In this document: positions 34,245-41,379 of the stretch, in pieces
Layout: every line of letters starts with the position of its first letter
How positions within the stretch are numbered: position 1 is the stretch's first letter
Origin: an uncultured bacterium
GTDB lineage: Bacteria; Verrucomicrobiota; Kiritimatiellia; RFP12; UBA1067
Reading direction: 5' to 3'
DNA length: 43,494 bases
Assembly (NCBI GenBank): GCA_902799955.1
Contig: CADCCQ010000014.1
Span: 1-43,494 of the forward strand
Notes under the pieces: model-generated
What the model was told of the DNA's origin: nothing
What the model saw: only the letters and a program-made list of their open reading frames with translations
Database searches by the model: none
Made by a program: the position numbers and the translations under genes

Positions 34245-36686
34245 TTACACTTCAAAGATTGACTCGGCGTAGCGGACGAGGCCCATGGCGTCCTTCGAGT
34301 AGTGGTCCGCGCCCATCTTCTCTGCGTAGTCCGCCGTAAGCACCGCGCCGCCGACAGTGACCATGCAGCCGGGGACCTGTTCATGGACGAGGCGGACGGT
34401 CTCCTCCATTGCGCCGACGGTCGTCGTCATCAGCGCGGAAAGCCCGACCAGCCGCGCGTTTTCGCGAAGGGCGGTCTTCGCGACCGTCTCCGGCGGGACG
34501 TCGCGCCCGAGGTCGATCACCTTGAAGCCGTAGTTCTCCAGCAGTGCGCGGCAGATGTTCTTGCCTATGTCGTGGATGTCCCCCTTAACGGTCGCGATCA
34601 CGATCGGCCCGCGCACCTTCGCGCCCTCTCGCGCCGGGAACGCGGCCCTTACGACGTCGAACGCCGCGCCGGCCGCCTCCGCCGCCATTAGAAGCTGCGG
34701 CAGGAACACAGTCCCGGCCTCGAAACCCTTGCCGACCACCTCAAGCGCCGGGACGATCTCGCCGTTGACAATCGCGAGCGGGTCCGTTCCCGCGGCGACT
34801 GCCGCCTTCGCGGCGTCCGCCGCGTCGCCCTTGAGTCCGCGCTGTATGGCGGATGAAAGACCACCGCCGTGGTCATCGGCCTTCCCCGCCGCTCCAGCCT
34901 TGCCGACGGCGCCGCCTGTCGCGGCGGAGGGCGACCAGTCCTTGAACGCGGCGATCCACTCTGAGCAGTTCGCGTCGCGCCCGGTCAAGGCGCGGTAGGC
35001 GCGGTAGGCGGACATCATGTCCGCCGAGAGCGGGTTTATGATCCCCGCTGAGAGTCCGTTGGCGAGCGCCATCGTGTAGAACGCGGCGTTGACGAGCGGG
35101 CGCGCCGGCAGTCCGAAGGATATGTTCGATACTCCCAGGCAGGTGCGGCATCCAAGCTCGTCTCTGACGCGGCGCAGCGCCTCGAGGGCGATGTTCGCCC
35201 CGTCGCCTCCGGCGCTCACAGCCATCGACAGGACGTCCACCACGAAGTCCGCCGGCGTGAGCCCGAAGTCCGCCCCGCGCCTGACTATTCGCCTCGCGAT
35301 CTCCACGCGCCCCTCTGCGGTCGTCGGGATCCCTTTCTCGTCGAGGGTCAGCGCGACTACCGCGCCGCCGTACTTCGCGACGAGCGGGAGAACGGCGTCC
35401 ATCGACTCGCGGCTCCCGTTCACGGAGTTCACAAGCGGCTTACCGTTGTAGTGGCGCATCGCCCGCTCAAGGGCGACGGGGTCGGAGGTGTCGATCTGAA
35501 GCGGGAGGTCGGTGACGCTCTGCACCGCCTGCACCGTCGCGTCGAGGACGGCCGGCTCGTCCAGCCCGGGGACGCCGACGTTGACGTCGAGGACGTGCGC
35601 TCCGGCGTCGGCCTGCGCGACCGCCTCGCGGAGGACGTATGCGACGTCGCCCTCCGCCAGGGCGGCCTTCAGCCTCTTCTTCCCGGTGGGGTTGATCCTC
35701 TCCCCGATGATGATCGTGTCGTCGAACGGTATCTCGACTGCCCGCGATCCGGATGTGATGAAGGTTCGGGAGTTTTTTGGTGTTTGAGTTTTTTGGTGTT
35801 TGAGTTGATTTTTCTGGCTCAAGCTTTCAACCACTTCTTTTATATGCGCGGGGGTCGTGCCGCAGCATCCGCCGACGATCGACGCGCCTGCCTCTACGAG
35901 CGCGGCGACGTCGCGTGCGAAGTCTTCTGGGCCGACGGTGAAGACCGTCCTGCCGTCGACCATCTTCGGGAGCCCGGCGTTCGGCTTGACGGCGATGGGA
36001 AGGGCGGTGCATCTGCGCAGCCGCCGCGTGAACTCCAGCATCCTGTCGGGGCCGAAGCCGCAGTTCATGCCGAGCGCGTCTACTCCCAGCCCTTCGAGGA
36101 GCGCGGCGACGCATTCGATGTCCGCGCCCGTCAGGAGGCGTCCGTCGTCTCCCAGCGCGACTGTCGCAAGGATCGGGAGCGACGAGTTCTCCTTCGCGGC
36201 GAGGACGGCGGCCTTCAGTTCGTACAGGTCTCCCATCGTCTCTATCGCGACTAGGTCGGCGCCTGTCGCCGCGCCGATGCGCACCTGCTCGGCGAACGCG
36301 TCGTAGGCGGCGTCGAACTCGAAGTCGCCTGCGGGCTTCAGGAGCCGCCCGGTGGGGCCGACGTCGAGCGCGGCGAACCTCCGCCCGCCGCCGGCATTCG
36401 CGACGGCGTCGCGCGCGATGGCGATTCCCGCCGCTATGACGTCGGCGAGCGGCGCGTCGCCGTGGTACTTGGCGGGGTTCGCGCCGAAGGTGTTGGCGTA
36501 GACGACGTTCGCCCCGGCGGCGAGGTACGATTCGTGCACGGACCTGATGTCGTCCGGTCGCGCCAGGTTCCAGAGCTCCGGGACCTCTCCGGGGCGCAGC
36601 CCCCTAGCCTGGAGCTGCGTGCCCATTGCGCCGTCGAGGAAGAGAATCCCGTCGTCGTTTTGGAAGATCTTGTTCGCAGCGTTCAT
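34245..36686 (-). CDS. metH: B12-dependent methionine synthase lacking the activation domain
   Basis: The 813-residue cytosolic enzyme transfers the methyl group of methyl-tetrahydrofolate to homocysteine through cobalamin. In order it has the homocysteine domain (1-295; LFLDGAMGTQLQARG, GMNCGFGP, and zinc ligands C274-C275 in GGCCGTTP), the pterin-binding domain (about 320-570; IIGERINPTGKKRLK), the B12 cap (about 600-690) and the B12-binding domain with DIHDIG (cobalt ligand H705). The C-terminal SAM-binding activation domain is missing here but encoded separately at 36992-37567. The linker after the homocysteine domain is made by a slipped 16-bp tandem repeat. AGGAG precedes the ATG. Confidence 0.92.
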   Translation of the reverse strand: MNAANKIFQNDDGILFLDGAMGTQLQARGLRPGEVPELWNLARPDDIRSVHESYLAAGANVVYANTFGANPAKYHGDAPLADVIAAGIAIARDAVANAGGGRRFAALDVGPTGRLLKPAGDFEFDAAYDAFAEQVRIGAATGADLVAIETMGDLYELKAAVLAAKENSSLPILATVALGDDGRLLTGADIECVAALLEGLGVDALGMNCGFGPDRMLEFTRRLRRCTALPIAVKPNAGLPKMVDGRTVFTVGPEDFARDVAALVEAGASIVGGCCGTTPAHIKEVVESLSQKNQLKHQKTQTPKNSRTFITSGSRAVEIPFDDTIIIGERINPTGKKRLKAALAEGDVAYVLREAVAQADAGAHVLDVNVGVPGLDEPAVLDATVQAVQSVTDLPLQIDTSDPVALERAMRHYNGKPLVNSVNGSRESMDAVLPLVAKYGGAVVALTLDEKGIPTTAEGRVEIARRIVRRGADFGLTPADFVVDVLSMAVSAGGDGANIALEALRRVRDELGCRTCLGVSNISFGLPARPLVNAAFYTMALANGLSAGIINPLSADMMSAYRAYRALTGRDANCSEWIAAFKDWSPSAATGGAVGKAGAAGKADDHGGGLSSAIQRGLKGDAADAAKAAVAAGTDPLAIVNGEIVPALEVVGKGFEAGTVFLPQLLMAAEAAGAAFDVVRAAFPAREGAKVRGPIVIATVKGDIHDIGKNICRALLENYGFKVIDLGRDVPPETVAKTALRENARLVGLSALMTTTVGAMEETVRLVHEQVPGCMVTVGGAVLTADYAEKMGADHYSKDAMGLVRYAESIFEV
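35771..35802 (-). repeat. 16-bp tandem repeat inside metH
   Basis: AGTTTTTTGGTGTTTG occurs twice back to back (35771-35786 and 35787-35802), with a partial third copy. As 16 is not a multiple of 3, the copies are read in different frames and give LKHQKT and QTPKNS in the linker between the homocysteine and pterin domains. Confidence 0.8.
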
Positions 36687-36710
36687 TTTACGGTCTCCTG
36701 TCCTTGCCTG

Positions 36711-36844
36711 TAAGTTCTATTGGAAACAACCGGAACAACTTTTTTCTCTCGCCGCGCAACCGCGCGGCGCTCTTGAATCGGCGGGCGTGTTGCCCGCCGT
36801 AAGAAGTTGTCAATGTTGTTTTCATATTAATCCAGTAGCACTTA
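36711..36844. repeat. 134-bp palindromic element, copy 1
   Basis: The ends are near-perfect inverted repeats, TAAGTTCTATTGG and CCAGTAGCACTTA. Further in, AACAACTTTTTT pairs with the AAGAAGTTGT side, and two inner hairpins follow: GCCGCG..CGCGGC and GGCGGGC GTGTT GCCCGCC. The unit can fold almost end to end. It has no coding frame of interest, so it looks like a MITE or a structured repeat. A second copy follows ten bases later. Together they fill the 305-bp gap between metH and the activation-domain gene. Confidence 0.75.
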
Positions 36845-36854
36845 ACCTTGCCTG

Positions 36855-36988
36855 TAAGTTCTATTGGAAACAACCGGAACAACTTTTTTCTCTCGCCGCG
36901 TAACCGCGCGGCGCTCTTGAATCGGCGGGCGTGTTGCCCGCCGTAAAAAGTTGTCAATGTTGTTTTCATATTAATCCAGTAGAACTTA
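36855..36988. repeat. 134-bp palindromic element, copy 2
   Basis: Same length and sequence as copy 1 with very few differences, for example CCGCGTAACC for CCGCGCAACC. The terminal repeats TAAGTTCTATTGG and CCAGTAGAACTTA match each other at 12 of 13 positions. The CCTTGCCTG flank also repeats, so the period is 144 bp. Confidence 0.75.
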
Positions 36989-36991
36989 TAC

Positions 36992-37567
36992 TCATTGGCA
37001 TTCTTGTGCGAAGCGCGGGCGGCGGGTTACGCCGATTATGGCGCTGACGGACTTCGACGGCGCCATGACCAGGGCGTCCGTGAGCGAGACGCCGACCGTG
37101 CGCGGCGCGTCGAGGATCGCCAGCAGCTCCCTCTGCGCCTCAAGCGGGTAGTCGCCGTAGCCCGGGGAGTATCTGCGCACGAGCCTTTCGCCGGGGGCGA
37201 GCTCGCGGCGGATCTCGTCCTCGGCGGAGTCCATCAGCTCCTCTATCGCCGCCGCGCCGATTGCCTGGAGGATGAAGGCGTCCGCCGCCGACTTCGCGGC
37301 GGTGGAGCGCTGGAGCGCGTCGAACGTCGCGCCGATGGTGCCGCAGGCGAGGTATGCGGCGTGGCACTTCCCCAGATGCGCGGCGAGCGACTTGGAGCCG
37401 CGCATGTCCAGTTCCGCGAGGTCGTCCAGTCGCCGCCATGTGCGCGCGGGGCGGATCGCGCCGAGCGCGGCCTTGCGCATCGCTTCGATGCGCCGCTCCA
37501 GCGCCTCGCCGGGCTTCCTCCCGTAGAGCCAGAGGTAGCGCCTTACCTGGACGGGGTCAATCCTCAA
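36992..37567 (-). CDS. methionine synthase activation domain protein (separate subunit)
   Basis: The 191-residue protein carries the signature of the SAM-binding reactivation domain of MetH: RRYSPGYGDYPLEAQRELLA followed by VGVSLTDALVMAPSKSVSAI. In E. coli this is the C-terminal domain of MetH, where it donates a methyl group from SAM to re-methylate oxidised cobalamin. Here it is a separate gene between metF and metH. It starts with TTG at 37567, overlapping the metF stop by 11 bp and preceded by GAGGGGG, so it is coupled to metF. The name of such split forms varies, so no symbol is given. Confidence 0.88.
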   Translation of the reverse strand: MRIDPVQVRRYLWLYGRKPGEALERRIEAMRKAALGAIRPARTWRRLDDLAELDMRGSKSLAAHLGKCHAAYLACGTIGATFDALQRSTAAKSAADAFILQAIGAAAIEELMDSAEDEIRRELAPGERLVRRYSPGYGDYPLEAQRELLAILDAPRTVGVSLTDALVMAPSKSVSAIIGVTRRPRFAQECQ

Positions 37568-38420
37568 TTATCCCCCTCAGGTTTGCCATGATCCTCTCGG
37601 CGACCTCCGGGCGGTTCATCGTGTAGAGGTGGACGGCGTTCACGCCGTTCGCGAAGAGGTCGACGATTTGCTCCGTCGCGTAGGCGACGCCGGCGTCGAG
37701 CATCGCGGCGGGGCGGTCACCGTAGCGGTCGACTATCGACTTGAATCGGCTTGGCAGGTAGGTGCCGGAGAGCCTGCAGATCCGCTCGATCTGGCGTCCG
37801 TTGGTGACGGGCATGACGCCTGCGATGACGGGCACGGTGACGCCCCGGTCGCGGAGCTTCGCCAGGTAGCGGAAGAAGACGTTGTTGTCGAAGAACATCT
37901 GGGTCGTGACAAAGTCGAGCCCGGCGTCGACCTTCTCGCGGAGGTGGGAGATGTCGTCCTCCATGTGGGCGCACTCGGGGTGGCACTCGGGGTAGCACGC
38001 GCCGCCGAGGCAGAAGCCGGACGGCTTCAGCGCGCGCACTAGGTCGGCGGCGTGGAGGAACGGGCCGTTGGGCGCCGCGGGCGCGTCCTTCGGCATGTCG
38101 CCGCGGAGGCAGAGTATGTTCTCTACGCCGCCGTCGCGCAGGGCCGCGAGCTCGCCGTCGATGCGCTCGCGCGTCGCCCCGACGCACGTCAGGTGCGCAA
38201 GCGCGCTGACGCCGCACGTCTGCACGAACGCCGCGACGCCGGCGGTGTTCGCGCTCGCGCCGCCCGCCGCGCCGTACGTCACGGACATGAACGACGGCCT
38301 CTGCTTCGCGAGGCGCCTGACCGTCTCGCGGATGCCGTCGAACGGCATGTCGCGCTTCGGCGGGAATATCTCGAACGAGACGCTCGGCCGCCCGCCGGAA
38401 AGTATTTCGCTTATCTTCAC
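37557..38420 (-). CDS. metF: methylenetetrahydrofolate reductase
   Basis: The 287-residue cytosolic flavoprotein reduces 5,10-methylene-tetrahydrofolate to 5-methyl-tetrahydrofolate, the methyl donor for methionine synthase. Motifs include SFEIFPPKRD, MSVTYGAAGG, AHLTCVG, ILCLRGDMP, DFVTTQMFFD, PVIAGVMPV and the C-terminal VNAVHLYTMNRPEVAERI. Length is that of bacterial MetF. It heads the minus-strand operon metF - activation domain - metH. Its promoter belongs to the same family as the 75-bp array upstream of the AICAR formyltransferase gene. Confidence 0.93.
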   Translation of the reverse strand: MKISEILSGGRPSVSFEIFPPKRDMPFDGIRETVRRLAKQRPSFMSVTYGAAGGASANTAGVAAFVQTCGVSALAHLTCVGATRERIDGELAALRDGGVENILCLRGDMPKDAPAAPNGPFLHAADLVRALKPSGFCLGGACYPECHPECAHMEDDISHLREKVDAGLDFVTTQMFFDNNVFFRYLAKLRDRGVTVPVIAGVMPVTNGRQIERICRLSGTYLPSRFKSIVDRYGDRPAAMLDAGVAYATEQIVDLFANGVNAVHLYTMNRPEVAERIMANLRGIIED

Positions 38421-38450
38421 TGCACTCTCTCCCTTGTTGCAACAACGGAT

Positions 38451-38479
38451 ATTATATCACAACAAAACAATATTGCCAC
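38451..38479 (-). promoter_or_regulatory. metF promoter, member of the repeated promoter family
   Basis: On the minus strand, GTGGCA (38474-38479), a 17-base spacer, and TATAAT (38451-38456). The 41 bases from TTCACGGAAG to the minus-10 match units 1 and 3 of the array at 9691-9990 at most positions. Confidence 0.72.
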
Positions 38480-38549
38480 TGCTTCCGTGAACCTTTTCAC
38501 TTTTCTACATTTCTACACTTCTACACGGCCAAACTTCCTCTGTTTGTGG

Positions 38550-38555
38550 TATAAT
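38550..38555 (+). promoter_or_regulatory. lpxK operon promoter (extended minus-10)
   Basis: TGTTTGTGG precedes TATAAT (38550-38555). The stretch from about 38507 resembles 9641-9690 and the ends of 75-bp units 2 and 4. No clear minus-35 is present at 17 bases. Seven bases after the minus-10 is an ATG, the same spacing as at the AICAR formyltransferase gene. Confidence 0.65.
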
Positions 38556-38562
38556 CTATCGC

Positions 38563-38607
38563 ATGGGACACGACATACAGACCGGCGAGTCCGCCATGCG
38601 GGAGTGA
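38563..38607 (+). CDS. possible leaderless 14-residue upstream peptide
   Basis: The frame MGHDIQTGESAMRE starts at the predicted transcription start and ends eight bases before the lpxK GTG start. It could be a leader peptide that feeds ribosomes to lpxK. It may also be chance. Confidence 0.3.
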   Translation: MGHDIQTGESAMRE

Positions 38608-38614
38608 TGCTACC

Positions 38615-39784
38615 GTGAGAAAGGCGAGGCAAAGCAGCATAGAGAGGCTGGAGAAGTACCTGGTGAAGGTCATCCTCGAAAAGGGGGCTGACCAGAACCA
38701 GCCTTTCTCCATGCGCCTGCTCCTTGGGTTCCTGAAGTGCCTCAGCGTCGTGTTCGCCGCGGTGGTGTCGGTCAGGTACTTCCTCTACAAGACGGGTTTC
38801 CTGCGCCGCTACCCGCTCGGCATCCAGGTAATATCGATCGGCAACGTCACCGCCGGCGGCACGGGCAAGACGCCGGTGACGGAGATGTTCGCGCGCGCCC
38901 TCGCGGCTAAGGGCCGCAAGGTCGCGGTGCTCTCGCGCGGCTACCGCCGCAAGGAGGCGCCGTGGTGGCAGCGGATATTCAGGGATGTCATCCTGCCGCC
39001 GCTCGTCGTCTCCAACGGCAAGCGCGTTCTGCTCGACTCAGCTATCGGTGGCGACGAGCCGTACATGCTCGCGTCGAACCTGCCCGGCGTCGCGGTCGTA
39101 GTCGACCGCGACCGCGTGAAGGCCGGGCGCTACGCGATAAAGCGCCTCGGCTGCGACACGATCATCCTCGACGACGGCTTCCAGTACCAGAGGCTCAAGC
39201 ACTCCGTCGAGGTCGTGCTCGTCGACTCCACGAACCCGTTCGGCAACGGCAACATGTTGCCGCGCGGGATCCTGCGAGAGCCCGTCAGGCACCTGAAGCG
39301 CGCCGACATCATCTTCCTCACGAAATGCCGCGGCGACGTCTCCGGCGTCGTCGAGGAGGTGCGCCGCTACAACAAGTCCGCGCCGATCGTCCAGTGCCGC
39401 CACGCCCCCAAGTCGCTCAAGGACGTCTGGAGCCGCGAGGAGTATCCGCTGACGTGGCTTGACGGCAAGACGACCTGCACGCTCTCCGGCATCGCGTCGC
39501 CGAAGGGGTTCGAGAACTCGCTCAGGCACATGGGCGCGAAGGTCGTGTGGTGCGAGCGCTACGCGGACCACCACCGCTACGACCCGTCCGAGATCCTCTA
39601 CGCGCTCAACCGCACCGCCGACATGGGCGCGGACGCGCTCGTCACGACGGAGAAGGACGCCGTGCGCTTTCCGCGCTTCGAGACGACGCCCGTGAAGTGC
39701 CTGTACCTGCGCATCGCGATCGAGATGCTCTCCGGCGCCGAGCACGTAGACGGAATCATAGACAGGATCAGGTTCAGGAAATGA
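38615..39784 (+). CDS. lpxK: tetraacyldisaccharide 4'-kinase
   Basis: The 389-residue inner-membrane-associated kinase phosphorylates the 4' position of the lipid A disaccharide. The Walker A motif is GNVTAGGTGKTPVTE (GGTGKT 81-86), followed by VAVLSRGYRRK, DEPYMLA, VVVDRDRVKAG and ILDDGFQYQRL, all typical of LpxK. A hydrophobic segment (about 33-57) is the membrane anchor. It starts with GTG 38615 (GGGAG upstream). The N-terminal 30 residues are longer than in E. coli. Its presence shows that the organism makes lipid A. The end overlaps the murJ start by 4 bp. Confidence 0.9.
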   Translation: MRKARQSSIERLEKYLVKVILEKGADQNQPFSMRLLLGFLKCLSVVFAAVVSVRYFLYKTGFLRRYPLGIQVISIGNVTAGGTGKTPVTEMFARALAAKGRKVAVLSRGYRRKEAPWWQRIFRDVILPPLVVSNGKRVLLDSAIGGDEPYMLASNLPGVAVVVDRDRVKAGRYAIKRLGCDTIILDDGFQYQRLKHSVEVVLVDSTNPFGNGNMLPRGILREPVRHLKRADIIFLTKCRGDVSGVVEEVRRYNKSAPIVQCRHAPKSLKDVWSREEYPLTWLDGKTTCTLSGIASPKGFENSLRHMGAKVVWCERYADHHRYDPSEILYALNRTADMGADALVTTEKDAVRFPRFETTPVKCLYLRIAIEMLSGAEHVDGIIDRIRFRK

Positions 39785-41379
39785 GCGGCAGGGGACACGG
39801 CATACTGAAGAACGCATTCACGGTGGGCGCATTCACCGCGCTCTCCCGCGTGCTGGGGCTCGTCCGCGAGATGCTCCAGTCGCGCCTGATCGGCGCGGGC
39901 GTCGCGCAGAGCGCGTTCACCCTGGCGTTCGCGCTTCCGAACATGATGCGCAAGCTCTTCGGCGAGGGCGCGCTCACGGCGGCGTTCGTGCCCGTCTTCA
40001 AGGGCGAGCTGGAGAGGTCGTCGCGCGAGGCCGCCGCCGCGCTCGCGCGCTCGGTGATGACGATGGTCGTCCTGATGCTCGGCGCGATCCTCGTCCTGGC
40101 TCTCGGCTCCCTTGAGGTCGTGGGGGCGATGCGCGACAGGCTTGGCGTCGAGGACGCACACCGATTCGCGCTGACCATCGGGCTCGTGAAGACGCTTCTG
40201 CCGTATATGCTCTTCATCTGCGCGGCGGCCTTCGGCATGGGGGTCGTGAACGCGCTCGGGAGGTTCAAGGCGTCCAGCTTCATGCCGTGCATCCTGAACT
40301 TCGTCTGGATCGGTACGCTCCTCTGGATGTGGGTCGCGCCGTCGATGGACCCCGACAGGCGCATCCACCGCGTGGCGATTGCGATCCTCTGCGCGGGCGC
40401 GGTGCAGATGGCCTTCATGTTCTGGATGATGGCGAAGTCGGGCTTCTCTCCGCTTCCGAAGTTCACCGGCTGGGGCGACGCAAAGGTCCGCCTCGTGTGG
40501 CGCAACGTCGGCATCGCCGCCGTCGGCGCGGGCGCGGTGCAGATAAACTACATGCTTGACCAGTTCCTCGCGCAGCTCGCCTCGCCGTGGGCCGCCGGAG
40601 TCATAGGCTACGCAGAGAGGCTCATGGACCTCCCGCTGGGGATCGTGGGCGTCGCGTTCGGGACGGTCCTGCTGCCGACGCTCGCCGGGCTTTTCGCGAA
40701 GGACGACCTGGAGGGCGCGAAGGAGGCGCTGTCGTCGTCGCTCGTCTCGCTTATGTTCGTGATGATCCCCGCCGCGGTCGGGCTGGCGATCCTCGCGCAC
40801 GAGGTCACGGGCGTCATATACCAGGGCGGTGAGTTCGACGCGGTGGCGACGACGCGCGTGGCGCGCGCCCTCGCCGTCTACTCCGCCGGGCTCGCGTTCT
40901 TCGGGCTTCAGAAGGTGGCCGTGCCGTGGTTCCAGGCGCAGAACGACATGAAGACCCCGCTCAGGGTGTCCGTCGCGGCGGTTGTGCTGAACGCGTCGCT
41001 GAACATCGCCGCCGTGCTGCTCCTTCCCGTCGAGTGGCGCCACGTGGGGCTCGCGGCGTCCACTGTCGTGTGCGCAGGCGCGGCGGCCGCGCTGCTGCTC
41101 GTCCTCGCGCGGCGCAGGAACGGCGACCTCGGGCTCTCCCGCGCCGTGCCGTCGATCGTGCGCATAACGGCGGCCGCGCTCGCGATGGGCGGCGCGATCG
41201 CCGCGCTCAGGCCGCTCTCCGCCAGGATTTTCGCATTCGCCGGGGAGCGCGCGGGCGCCGTCATGTCCCTCGGGCTTCTCGTGGTCGCCGGCATCGCGTC
41301 GTACTCGCTCTGCGCGCTTGTGATGATGCGCGGCGAACTGGCGGCGATGCGCAGGCATCGCTCGGGAGGCGCGTCGTGA
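39781..41379 (+). CDS. murJ: lipid II flippase
   Basis: The 532-residue protein has about 14 hydrophobic spans and the MurJ/MviN pattern: N-terminal GILKNAFTVGAFTALSRVLG LVRE, then PNMMRKLFGEGALTAAFVPV and later AYAERLMDLPLGIVGVAFGT. It moves lipid II across the inner membrane for peptidoglycan synthesis. Start at ATG 39781, overlapping the lpxK stop (ATGA). The end overlaps the GTG start of a Ser/Thr kinase (GTGA), so lipid A, peptidoglycan and kinase genes form one coupled unit. Confidence 0.92.
   Translation: MSGRGHGILKNAFTVGAFTALSRVLGLVREMLQSRLIGAGVAQSAFTLAFALPNMMRKLFGEGALTAAFVPVFKGELERSSREAAAALARSVMTMVVLMLGAILVLALGSLEVVGAMRDRLGVEDAHRFALTIGLVKTLLPYMLFICAAAFGMGVVNALGRFKASSFMPCILNFVWIGTLLWMWVAPSMDPDRRIHRVAIAILCAGAVQMAFMFWMMAKSGFSPLPKFTGWGDAKVRLVWRNVGIAAVGAGAVQINYMLDQFLAQLASPWAAGVIGYAERLMDLPLGIVGVAFGTVLLPTLAGLFAKDDLEGAKEALSSSLVSLMFVMIPAAVGLAILAHEVTGVIYQGGEFDAVATTRVARALAVYSAGLAFFGLQKVAVPWFQAQNDMKTPLRVSVAAVVLNASLNIAAVLLLPVEWRHVGLAASTVVCAGAAAALLLVLARRRNGDLGLSRAVPSIVRITAAALAMGGAIAALRPLSARIFAFAGERAGAVMSLGLLVVAGIASYSLCALVMMRGELAAMRRHRSGGAS

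Noticed and set aside
34245..36686. metH as a truncated pseudogene
   Set aside because: The missing activation domain is encoded intact at 36992-37567 in the same operon, so this is a split enzyme.
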